Source: Thinopyrum elongatum (lineage: Eukaryota; Streptophyta; Magnoliopsida; Poales; Poaceae). Taken from it: 64,000 nt of DNA. Positions 45,872-56,428 of the stretch are shown here, piece after piece. The position numbers were made by a program, and so were the translations under genes. The stretch lies in contig CM022299.1 of NCBI GenBank assembly GCA_011799875.1, positions 353,754,526-353,818,525 of the forward strand, given 5' to 3'. The notes below the pieces were generated by a model, which had not been told where the DNA came from, did not search any database, and saw only the letters and a program-made list of their open reading frames with translations. Each line of letters opens with the position of its first letter. The first letter of the stretch is position 1.

Positions 45872-46473
45872 TCACATCATGCTGGCTCCATTCTACTTCT
45901 CCAATTAATTCCCTCTGCATGCTACTAATTAAGCATGCATCATTGACCGTTCAACATCTCGGGAACCGCTACCCTCTCCCTCCTTGGCATTCAAGCCATA
46001 TCAATGTAAATGCGGGTTAAGAAGAGACTAGTCATTACTACATTGTGCATCGTGACCAAGGCGCGAGGGGAAAATGAGAGAACTTAATATTTACTGTAGT
46101 ACTACCATTGCATGCAATGAACTGATCGCAGCATGCCGTGCTAGGTAGTCTCAAGGCATTAAAAACATACACGGCCCACGTCTCTTATTGATTGATTCCT
46201 TTATTCATGTAAAGAAACAAGAAACAAGGTTGAGTTAATCCATTGCGCCTAAGTGTTTTGGGATTATATGGTTTTCGTAAGCGATCGACACAATAACCGT
46301 AATATCTGCATCCGACGGTGGCACCTATTGGACGCAAAAAGCAATAGAAAAGAAATGCCACAAAACTGCGACACCACGCCCCTCCCCTACACATAAGACT
46401 GGCACGTGAGTGTGCGCAACTCCCACGTTCGGGTTGCGCTTGGCTCTTCGCCTATTCGAGAAGTCGAACAATG
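45872..46473. other. Upstream region of copy 1
   Basis: This is the upstream part of duplication unit 1, nearly matching 60577-61289. A segment at 46290-46473 (AATAACCGTAATATCTGCAT to CGAACAATG) recurs at 61109, 61757 and 63850. No gene is seen. Confidence 0.6.
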
Positions 46474-46787
46474 ATGTCATTTACGACTGGAATAAAAATG
46501 CCATACACTAATAAAACATTAAGGCCACAAGGCGATGCAATGCTAGTTACAGGAGGCAAGAAGAAAGATGCATCCATCGACGACCTCCTCCTCCTCGACT
46601 CAGGGCGCCAGCCCACCAAACGGCGGCTAAGTAGCAGCGGCTTTCATGGCTAGGTCAACGTGCTTCCGAACAATGGCGTCTAAAGATTCCAGTCGATGGA
46701 AGAAGGTCAACGTCTTTCTGTCCTTGCTAGCCTTGTAGTGGCCTATGTAGACGATTTCCTCGTAGACGTGGATGTGTAGGTTGACGG
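46474..46787 (-). repeat. Tandem duplication, unit 2, left part
   Basis: This is the start of unit 2 up to the Gypsy-3 insertion point; it resumes at 60068. Confidence 0.93.
46627..46787 (-). pseudogene. Copy 2 of the unknown gene, 3' fragment
   Basis: The minus strand encodes the C-terminal 53 or so residues (NLHIHVYEEIVYIGHYKA to the stop at 46627). It is cut at GACGG by Gypsy-3. Together with 60068-60454 minus one TSD copy it gives exactly 543 nt, the length of copy 1, with no other lesion. Confidence 0.9.
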
Positions 46788-47371
46788 TGTCGTGGGAACG
46801 GATCTGACAGTAGAGATGGGGGGTACGTAGAAGAGGGCAGAGTCCAGCTACGACGAGGTTGTACACTCGGTTTTACGAGTTCAGGCCCCTCTCGGAGGAG
46901 GTAACAGCCCTACGTCTTGGTGCCACGGAGGCTTGTTGATTGGAGTATTGAGTTACAGGGGGTGCGAACCCTTGTGCAAGAGGGGAGGGGTAGCTTATAT
47001 AGAGTACGCCGACCCCTCGCAGCTCTTAGTTACACAGGGGTTCAATGTGGGAATAAAGTCACGTACGTTACTGGTAACGCCCGCGTTTAATGATCTTTAA
47101 GGTGATGGTGTGAATGTACGACTATTGCCATCCAGGAGTGGCTCTAAGTCTTCTGTCCTTCGAGTGGATTCTTGTCTTTCCGAGTGAATGACGACGGTCG
47201 AGCGGAATTTGGGATATCTGAGTGGATCTTCTGTCGAGTGGATCGCACTCCATGGGGATTCCAGTCGGTATCTTCTTTCTATCTTTATAGGCCTTGGCCT
47301 CTTGTGTAGTGTCCTTGGGTAGGGCATATAGGTCAGGCCCACGACCCTACCCAAGGTACATGTCATCGTCA
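46788..47371 (-). repeat. Gypsy-3 3' LTR
   Basis: It starts TGTCGTGGGAACGG and ends GTACATGTCATCGTCA, pairing with the LTR at 59484. A minus-strand TATA (CTATATAAGC) lies near 46996. Confidence 0.96.
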
Positions 47372-47384
47372 TTAGCCCCCGAAT
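47372..47384 (-). other. Gypsy-3 polypurine tract
   Basis: The minus strand reads TTCGGGGGCTAA against the LTR start TGACGATGAC. Each unit of the minisatellite at 51956 carries a very similar CTCGGGGGCTTAG. Confidence 0.75.
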
Positions 47385-47785
47385 GGATCGAGGACCGAGT
47401 GAAGAAGGATTGAAATTGACTTCGACCCGACTCAATGTTCTGGGACACCTTCTTGGAGGTTCAACAGTATGCAAGTCTTTAAAGCCTTCGTCAGTCACCT
47501 CGATCGATTCTGGCATTTTGAATATCCGAGTGAAATAAGTAGCATAGCATCAGGCAGATTGGATTTGGATATCCTCGACGCGATCGACTGATTTGCTGGC
47601 CCGGATTTTGTGGGATTTCAAAATTTGGAGAAGCGCGTGGATCGGTCACAGCACGGTTAGTGGGGCAAGTGGGGAGGGACTCCTTGATCTTCGCTCCACC
47701 TTTTTTGCCACGTATCGGGCTGGCGCTGGTTGTGGGATGCGCTGAGATTGCGCGGGCCCACCAGTTAGTCACTCGGACATGCGGG

Positions 47786-47793
47786 TATAAAAG
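47786..47793 (+). promoter_or_regulatory. TATA box of the Gypsy-3 antisense gene
   Basis: TATAAAAG lies 415 bp inside the 3' LTR and 117 bp before the next-domain ATG at 47910. It is oriented to drive the plus-strand gene. Confidence 0.7.
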
Positions 47794-47909
47794 TCGCCAC
47801 GGCCGAGGTGTGTAACAGTGTCCCCCACTTTTCCCCTTTTCTTCCTCGTCTCTCCGCCTCTACACCTCCGCGCAGTGCCGCTCGGCTTGTCTCGTCGACC
47901 ACCGCGGGG

Positions 47910-50900
47910 ATGGTGAAGGACAAGACCAAGGCACTGGAGCGCGTCAAGAAGGGGGCCAAGGGCAAGAAGGGGTCGAGCTCGCGGTCCACCCTGCCTCCGG
48001 GTAGGATCCAGGGGGATTGGATCCCCTTGTCGGTCACAGAGGAAGATTTGGAGGGGCTCGTTGCCGACGGCCTGCTGGCGCCCGGATCTTGGAGGTTGCC
48101 AGGAGGGGAGTTTGAGCCCACGCCGCGCGACGGCGAGCGGGTTCTTCTTACGACCCATGTGGAACAAGGTTTTTCTCTGCCTCCGCATCCATTCTTCTGA
48201 GGTTTCTTGAATTTCTTTGGTGCGCAAATCCATCATTTCCCTCCAAACACCATATCATATCTCACTGCATATGTCTCAATGTGCGAAAACTTCCTCGGGT
48301 GCCATCCTCATTGGGGCCTGTTCAAGCACATTTTCACCTGTCGATCTCAGTCGGTCAAGAAAGCAAATCCGACTGACGCTAAAACCCACGTGATCCAGAT
48401 GTGTGGGGGTTTAGGTTTTCAAATGAGGGGTAGGAGCGCCTTCCCTGCCATGACTTTTCCCGAGTCAGTTAGGGGGTGGCAGTCGACCTGGTTCTATTGC
48501 AAAGACATTCCAACTCCCGATGCGTCGACTGGTCTTCCCACTTTCTCTCTGGAGAGACTCCACGCCCCTCGTTCGTTGACTGTAGATGAGGAGGAGAAAG
48601 GTGAGGTGGGGATTTTGGTCGAAGCAGTTGTTGAGCTGATCCGGGGTGGAGTGACAGGCTTGGATCTGTTGGAGGCGTTTCTCAGTCGATGCATCCAACC
48701 TTTGCAAGCGCGCGATCATCCCATGTGGTTGTACTCGGGTGCAGACGACACTGCACGGACCCATCCAGAAGAAGTCAGCGAGGAGGTTGTGGCCCAGTGG
48801 CTTAGGAGCATCATCGAAGCCCGAGACAATCCCCGTGGAGCCAAATGGATTTTGCCTTTTGATGCTGAACATCCACCGGGAGAGGTGAGACATATCTTGT
48901 CGAGTGAATTTTCTCTGTTTTCGATATGCCACTGTATTGGAATCCGACTGATCTTTGTAATCTGTGTCTTGCAGGCATTTACGAAGATGTACTCGCTCGT
49001 GCCGAACGGGGAACAATTCATCGGAGGAGTGGACAGCGAGGGTGGGAGCGCTGACATTGAGTATGCTGACGACAGTGAAGACGAAAGCAACGACTCTGAT
49101 GATAGTGAAGAGGTCGACTCACCACCACGCACCGAGCGCCGTACCAAGCAGACCCAAGACCCTGCGGTTGTTCAGGGTAAGGCCGCGGCGTCAAGTGCAA
49201 GGAGCCAGAAGCGCACTCGGACGCCGACCCCTGACCTGACCGAGAAGACTGCCAAGCAAGCCAAAATCGTTCCACCCAAGCCTCGGAAGGCTCTGCCCAG
49301 GATCAAGGTTGTTGTGCCTATCGCTTCGACGTAAGTGTTTTCGTTGTAGACCGTTTCATTTTCTGTCTTACTCTTGCAGATCTTCAAATTTTTGCTGATC
49401 GAGTGGAATTCTGAACCTCAGGGTTGCTACCTCTGCTACATCCCAAATGGAGATTGATGACGAGCGCGCAGACGCGGATACTGCGGACGTAGCCACCTCT
49501 CAGGCAGGTATGACCAACTTCCATTCTGCTCTATCTCGCTAATTGTCTTGATGGTTGACTGGAATCTTACTGTCGACTGAACGTAGTGCCCACAGACATC
49601 ATCCAGCTCCCAGATGATGAGGAGGAGGAGCCTTCGAAGAGTACAGGAGGAAAAGGCAGGACCTCGACTACCTCATGAAGACTTGCTAAAAGAGTGCCTT
49701 CAGGCCAGGCGTCCCAAGAGCCGGGCGGTTCGTCTCGAGCTGGTGTTTCTTTCGCCGCTCCTTCGTCGACTGCTCAGCCTTTGGTGTCGACTGCTCCTGC
49801 CTCGAGTCCAACTGGACAATCGCGAGTGCTGACCCCTCCATCTGCATCACTGATTCCTGCGTCGAGCACGTTCACTCTGCATCACATCCCAGAGGACCAG
49901 ACCGGAGCTAGCAAGGAGGCTATGATTCAAGTTGGGCTAATGATGCAGGGCCTAAAGGAAGTGTATGAAGCTAGCAAGTCTGCATATGATGCCAGTTTGG
50001 CCCTTCAAGCCAATGTCCGAGTAAGTACGATTGTAAGTTGATTTCTGATTGAATTTCATCTTGTCCGTCTTGATTCTGTACACCCAGTGGGTGTTCTTGA
50101 CCTAGTGCTTACTTGGTCGCAAATTTGCATTCTGATGTTCTTCACTGGGACCGGTCAGGCTGAGGCCGAGTGGAGAGACTGATCCAGTGGGGGCACACTG
50201 AGTGCACCCACTAGGTGTAGTCCCCGAGACCACCGTCGAATGTTTGATTCGGCGGGGGTCTGAGAATGTGCTTGCTTGCTGTTTTTTTTCTTCTTCCACT
50301 CGAATCGGTCGGGCCGTACCGAGTGGAAAAACTGATCATGTAGGGGCACACTGAGTGCACCCACTGGGTGTAGTCCCCGAGACCACTGTCGACTGTTTGA
50401 TTTGGTAGGGGTCTTAGAACATCTTTGCTTGAGACTCTTTGCTTCGTCCGATCGGGTCGGGCTGGGTGGGAAACTGATCCAGTGGGGGCACGCTGAGTGC
50501 ACCCACTGGGTGTAGTCCCCGAGACCGCCGTCGAATGTTTGATTCGGTGGGGGTCTTAGAACTCTTTTGATAGTAGCGATCTGGATTTGCTCTTCTCCAC
50601 TCGGAAGTAGAAGAAATACTTTTGAAAATCTTTCTCTTCGTCGACTGAGTTGTCTTTTTTGTCAATCTCAGAAATCTTGTGAACTTGGGACTCGGTATGT
50701 TGCTCTAGAGAAGGAGAAGATCCAACTCCAACTGGATTTAGAACTTGCCAAGAATAACTTGAAGCAGGCTCAGGATGAAGTGAAGTCCATGGGAGGTAAC
50801 ACTTCGCTGACTGTGTGCTTTGTCTCTTTTCCTTTCTGTCCTTTGAACCGAGTGAACTCCACTCGAACAGATGTGCGTAGTGAGAACCGTCAACTCCAAG

Positions 50901-51785
50901 CGCGACTGAAGAATGTTATTTCTTTAGACACTATGAAGCAGGCACTGGAGAGGAAGGACAATGAACTTGCAGGGGCACAGAAGGTGGCTCGAGAAATGAC
51001 TGAAGCGGCTGAGAAGAAACTAGCTTCAGTCGGAAAACTTGAAGAAGAAAATGCGGCCCTGAAGACTGCCATTGAAGAGGTGAAGAAGGAAGTTGCTCAG
51101 CTTAAGGAAGAGAAAGTCATTCTGACCGACAAGGTGGGCCAGCTCACTCGAAAGAGGGACGAGCTAGAGGAGTACTTAAGGAATCTTGCGAAAAAGATGT
51201 ACATCATGCTTGAAGGTAACTTTTCCCGTCCGAGTGGACTCTTGAAAATTTTCTGAAAGCAATACCACTGCCAACTCATTCGCCTTTTTTCTTCTCTGTA
51301 CAGAATTCTGCCAGAACTTCGAGCAAGAAACAGAACGGATCGAGCCAGGTCTGGACCCCACCAAATCACTCGTTGGTGATGCTGCTGCTATGAATGTGCT
51401 GTGACTTGAAGCTCGCCTTGACAGCGTCTTGAGGTATGTCGCTCGACTGAAGGTTGCACTGACAAATATAGACAAGGAGCTGTGGCCAGAGGATGCACTT
51501 CAGAACGACCTTGAATCACTGATGACTCGGCTCAACGAAATCCCTGGTCGAGTGCAAGCATGGAAGAAATCAGCTGCCCGCTGCAGAGCCGATGTGGCGC
51601 TCTCACTTGTCCGTGTCCATTGCAAGGAAGCGAGGGAAGACAAGCTGAAGGCCCTTCAGGTGGCAAACACGAAGAAGCTCCAATTTGAAAGTTTCATGGA
51701 GACCTTCATTGATGCAGCCACTCGGATCGTAGATGGTATTGATCTGGACACCTTTGTCGAGCCGGCGAGTCCTCCTGCCGAGTGA
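47910..51785 (+). pseudogene. Gypsy-3 antisense gene, seven exons, Transposase_28-like and coiled coil
   Basis: The gene starts at ATG 47910 (MVKDKTKALERVKKG). GT-AG introns are 48885-48974, 49331-49421, 49508-49586, 50021-50671, 50796-50870 and 51216-51303. Exon 1 encodes a domain like the putative gypsy-type transposon family (Pfam Transposase_28, from memory), with HHFPPNTISYLTAYV and GWQSTWFYCKDIP. Exon 2 encodes an acidic Asp/Ser/Glu stretch followed by a basic Lys/Arg-rich one. Exons 5 and 6 encode a coiled coil, and exon 7 a helical C-terminus. TGA at 48198-48200 and TGA at 51402-51404 break it. The neighbouring promoter and complete intron set show it was once an expressed spliced gene. 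Confidence 0.82.
50139..50567 (+). repeat. Three-copy tandem repeat inside intron 4 of the antisense gene
   Basis: Units of about 142-153 bp start with GATC(C/A) at 50181, 50334 and 50476. Each contains GGGGCAC(A/G)CTGAGTGCACCC, which can fold on itself (AGTGGGGGCAC against GTGCACCCACT). Confidence 0.88.
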
Positions 51786-51955
51786 AAAACCTTTATGATC
51801 AAAACTTATTTGCCTCGAAATGCCGAGTGATCCTGTAAGTGTTAAACTCATTCAGGCCTGGTGCAAGAGTACTTTTGCTTTCATTTCTGAACTTGATGGA
51901 TTTATCCAAATATTACTTTCCAGTTTATTGCGTGTTTTGAGTGAATGGATTTTTT

Positions 51956-53106
51956 AACTTAGGCGAGAACGGGCTCGCGGCTAAGCCCCCGAGTGGGAGG
52001 GATGCTCTCACTCGGAGTAGTTTATAACTTAGGTGAGAAATGGCTCGCGGCTAAGCCCCCGAGTGGGATGGATGCTCTCACTCGGAGTAGTTTTTAACTT
52101 AGGCAAGGACTGGCTCACAGCTAAGCCCCCGAGTGGGAGGGATGTTCTCACTCGGAGTAGTTTTTAACTTAGACGAGGACTGGCTCGCGGCTAAGCCCCC
52201 GAGTGGGAGGGATGTTCTCACTCAGAGTAGTTTTTAACTTAGGCGAGGACTGGCTCGCGGCTAAGCCCCCGAGTGGGAGGGATGTTCTCACTCAGAGTAG
52301 TTTTTAACTTAGACGAGGACTGGCTCATGGCTAAACCCGGTGGAGGATGCTCTCACTCGGAGTAGTTTTAACTTAGGCGAGAACGGGCCGGCTAAGCCCC
52401 CGTGGGAGGATGCTCTCACTCGGAGTAGTTTTTAACTTAGGCGAGGACTGGCTCACGGCTAAGCCCCCGAGTGGGAGGGATGCTCTCACTCGGAATAGTT
52501 TTTAACTTAGGCGAGAACTGGCTCACGGCTAAGCCTCCGAGTGGGAGGGATGCTCTCACTCGGAGTAGTTTTAACTTAGGCGAGAACTGGCTCGCGGCTA
52601 AGCCCCCAAGTGGGAGGGATGCTCTCACTCGGAGTAGTTTTAACTTAGGCAAGATGGCTCACGGCTAAGCCCCGAGTGGGAGGGATGCTCTACTCGGAGT
52701 AGTTTTTTAACTTAGGCGAGGACTGGCTCGCGGCTAAGCCCCCGAGTGGGAGGGATGCTCTCACTCGAAGTAGTTTTTAACTTAGGCGAGAACTGGCTCG
52801 CGGCTAAGCCCCCGAGTGGGAGGGATGCTCTCACTCGGAGTAGTTTTTAACTTAGGCGAGGACTGGCTCGCGGCTAAGCCCCCGAGTGGGAGGGATGCTC
52901 TCACTCGGAGTAGTTTTTAACTTAGGCGAGAACTGGCTCACGGCTAAGCCCCCGAGTGGGAGGGATGCTCTCACTCGGAGTAGTTTTTAACGTAGGTGAG
53001 AACGAGCTCGCGGCTAAGCCCCCGAGTGGGAGGGATGCTCTCACTCGGAGTAGTTTTTTTTTAAACTTAGGCAAAACAGGTTTCGCAGCTAAGTCACCCG
53101 CTGGGG
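51956..53106 (+). repeat. Minisatellite of about 70 bp, 16 copies plus a decayed one
   Basis: The unit is AACTTAGGCGAGAACTGGCTCG..., followed by CGGCTAAGCCCCCGAGTGGG, AGGGATGCTCTCACTCGG and AGTAGTTTTT. Within each unit CCGAGTGGGAG and CTCTCACTCGG pair around the five-base loop GGATG. The array lies exactly between the ends of the plus-strand antisense gene (51785) and the minus-strand pol (53214). It is not coding. Confidence 0.95.
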
Positions 53107-53213
53107 GTTTTGAACACACACTTATGCGAGTGAAATCATCATAGGACTGTGGGAGTCATGTCTGGATAAACAATCTAAAAAAGTGCACTTATTACATCTC
53201 GATGTTCCAAGTG

Positions 53214-56200
53214 TTAGGTATAAAATCATCGGAGAAGATCTACATTCCAGGAGCGTGGCTCGTCGATCTTCTTCGTGAGGTTGTAGAGGTGGTAAGCCCC
53301 ATTGTTTAGCACCTTGGTGACAATGAAGGGGCCTTCCCATGCGGGGGCAAGCTTGTGGGGTCACTGTTGATCCACTCGGAGCACAAGATCTCCTTCTTGG
53401 AATGCTCGACCTCTGACATTCCTGGCGTGGAATCGACGAAGATCTTGCTGATAGACAGTCGACCGAATCAGGTCCATCTCGCACTCCTCTTCCAATAAAT
53501 CAATGGCGTCCTGCCGTGCTTGCTCTGCCTCTGCTTCCGAATAGAGTTCCACTCAGGGTGAATTGTGGAAGAGATCACTCGGCAGCACAGCTTTAGCTCC
53601 ATACACCATGAAGAAAGGGACGCGATCAGTCGACTGATTTGGAGTCATCCTCAAACCCCTAGGACAGATGGCAGTTCGGTCACCCAGGCTCCAGCTGCAT
53701 GTTCCAGATCATGCATGAGTCTGGGTTTCAATCCTTGGAGGATAAGACCGTTCACCCTCTCAACTTGTCCATTCGACTGTGGGTGCGCAACGGATGCGTA
53801 GTCTACCCGAGTGCCTTGGGTGGCGCAGAAGTTTCTGAATTCTTCCGAGTCGAAGTTTGAACCATTATCTGTGATAATACTATGAGGAACTCCATACCTG
53901 AATATCAATTCTTTCAAGAACTTAATGGATGTTCTTGAATCTAACTTCTTAATAGGCTTGGCTTCAATACACTTGGTGAATTTGTCGACTGCTACAAGCA
54001 GATGAGTGAAGCCACTCCTACCGGTCCTGAGGGGCCCAATCATGTCCAATCCCCATACAGCGAATGGCCAGACGAGTGGAATGGTCTTCAGAGCAGATGC
54101 GGGCTTGTGAGACATGTTTGCATAGAACTGACACCCTTCACATCGCTGTACCATTTCCTTTGCAGCTTCATTGGCCCGTGGCTAGTAAAACCCGGCTCGG
54201 TATGCTTTGGCCACAATTGTCCGAGAGGATGCATGATGACCACAGGTCCCCGAGTGGATCTCTTCCAAAATCAGTTGACCTTCTTCTGGAGAAATACATC
54301 GTTGAGCTACGCCAGTGACACTTTCCCTGTAAAGTTGTCCACCTATCATTGTGAAAGCCTTGGATCTACGGACAATCTGACGTGCCTCAACCTCATCCTC
54401 TGGTAGTTCTTGCCTCAGCAAATATGCAATGTAAGGCACTGTCCAGTCAGGGGTAATCACCAGGATTTCCATAACCAAGTCAACAACAGCAGGGATCTCG
54501 ATTTCAGTCGGATCAGTAGGACTTATTGCTTGGGGAGGTTCTTCAGTGAAAGGATCTTCCTGCACTGACGGGGAATGGAGGTGTTCTAGAAACACATTGC
54601 TGGGGATAGGCTTCCGAGTGGAACCTATCTTTGCCAGATCGTCAGCTACTTGATTCTTGAGTCGGGGAATGTGGTGAAGCTCCAAACCCTCAAACTTTTT
54701 CTCTAACTTCCTTACAGCATTGCAGTATCCTGTCATGGCAGGATTCCTAACATCCCACTCCTTCATCACCTGATTGACCACCAAATCTGAGTCGCTGTAG
54801 ACCATCAGGCGACGAACGCCAAGTGAAATGGCCATATGCAACCCGTAAAGCAGTGCCTCGTACTCAGCTTCATTATTGGAGGAATCAAAGTGAATCTGGA
54901 GGACATAACTGAGACGATCACCTCTTGGGGATACTAGAACCACTCCAGCACTGGAGCCATTGAGTATCTTGGATCCATCAAAAAACATTGTCCATTGTTC
55001 CGACTGAACTTGAATCGGCTGTTGCTGTTCAATCCACTCGGCCAAGAAATCTGCGAGCACTTGAGATTTGATTGCCTTCTTCGCTTCAAATTTAATGTCG
55101 AGTGGAAGGAGTTCAATTGCCCAGTTAGCCACTCGACCAGTCGCATCTCGATTGTTCATGATTTCAGACAATGGAGCATCACTGACGACTGAAACTGAGT
55201 GGTCTTGGAAATAGTGCGCGACTTTCTTCGCAGTCAAGTAAATTCCGTAAACAAGCTTCTGATAATGCGGATACCTTTGCTTGGACGGGGTCAGAACTTC
55301 AGAGATATAGTACACTGGTCGTTGAACTTTGTAAGCTTTGCCTTCTTCTTCTCGTTCAACTGTGAGCATTGTGCTGACGACCTGACCAGTAGCTGTAATG
55401 TATAAGAGTAGAGGCTCTTTGCTGTTCGGAGCAGCAAGCACCGGCTGGGTGGAAAGCAGGGCTTTGAGCTCCACAAACGCTGCTTCGGCTTCGGGAGTCC
55501 ACTCGAACTTATTGGACTTTTTCATCAGTCGGTAAAGAGGCAGTGCCTTTTCACCGAGACGAGAAATGAACCGACTCAGTGCAGTGAGACCACCTGTGAG
55601 CTTATGAACGTCATGCACATGCACGGGGCGTTTCATTCCAACTATTGCACCGATCTTCTCGGGATTAGCATCCATCCCTCGTTCAGAAATGAGGAAACCG
55701 AGTAACTTGCCCCCTGGTACCCCGAATGTGCACTTGGACGGATTCATCTTAATGTCATACCTTCTCAAATTGGCAAAGGTTTCAGCGAGATCAGTCAGTA
55801 GGTCGGAACCTTTATGTGACTTGACCACGATATCATCCATATAGGCCTCCACATTCCGACTGATCTGAGTGAGCAGGCACTTCTGGATCATGCGCATGAA
55901 TGTGGCGCCAGCATTTTTTAGGCCAAATGGCATAGTGATATAGCAGAAACACCCGAATGGGGTGATGAAGGCCGTTTTTATTTCATCTGGCCCATACAGT
56001 CGGATCTGGTGGTATCCGGAATATGCATCCAGAAAAGACAAACGCTCACAACCCACAGTCGAGTCGACTATCTGATCGATGCGAGGGAGCGGAAAATGAT
56101 CTTTCGGGCAGGCCCGATTGATATGCTTGAAGTCGATGCACATGCGGAGTGAATTATCCTCCTTAGGGACCATGACGACATTGGTGAGCCACTCGGAGTG

Positions 56201-56425
56201 GTATATCTCGCGTATGAACTCAGCTGCCAGGAGCCGAGCCACTTCCTCGCCAATCGCTTTCCTCTTCTCCGTGGCGGAACGACGGAGATGCTCTTTGACA
56301 GGTTTTGCTTTGGAGTCGACACGCAAACGGTGCTCAGCCAGCCCCCTGGGTACACCTGGCATGTCTGATGGCTTCCATGCGAAGATGTCCCAGTTCTCAC
56401 GGAGGAACTGGATGAGCGCGGCTTC
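53214..56425 (-). pseudogene. Gypsy-3 RT, RNase H and integrase
   Basis: From the UAG at 56426 the frame holds RT (56362-55350; YMDD, FLDAYSGYHQI, MPFGLKNAGATF). A Gypsy RNase H relic follows, then an archaeal-type RNase H (FFDGS, NNEAEYEAL, YSDSDL, ADDLAK; about 55000-54620), then integrase with its HHCC zinc region and DDE core (D in GLDMIGP, D in ITDNGSNF, E in GQVERVNG). Lesions are a Trp-to-TAG at 54182-54184, a one-base loss near 53655, a stop near 53551 and stops near 53361 and 53228. The RT and RNase H portion is intact; integrase is not. There is no chromodomain. Known family role: cDNA synthesis and integration. Confidence 0.93.
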
Positions 56426-56428
56426 CTA
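56426..56428 (-). other. In-frame UAG between gag-pro and RT of Gypsy-3
   Basis: The codons read AAC AAA TAG GAA GCC on the minus strand. The upstream and downstream frames are the same. Gypsy-1 has the stop at the homologous position. Confidence 0.75.

Larger units (their letters stand above)
45053..46473 (-). repeat. Tandem segmental duplication, unit 1 (1421 bp)
   Basis: ATGTCATTTACGACTGG starts unit 1 at 45053 and unit 2 at 46474, and both units end GAAGTCGAACAATG (46473 and 61289). Unit 2 without Gypsy-3, one TSD and the MITE is about 1429 bp. Each unit holds one gene, its 3' flank and about 550 bp of upstream sequence. Confidence 0.93.

Noticed and set aside
45372..45928. Plus-strand ORFs of 146-185 codons over gene copy 1
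   Set aside because: Shadows of the minus-strand gene; the minus frame is the one preserved between the two duplicates.
51956..53106. CRISPR-like regular repeat array
   Set aside because: The units are contiguous with no unique spacers, inside a plant retrotransposon.
52437..53144. Overlapping ORFs on both strands across the minisatellite
   Set aside because: They are made by the repeat unit length being compatible with several frames; no domain or start signal supports coding.
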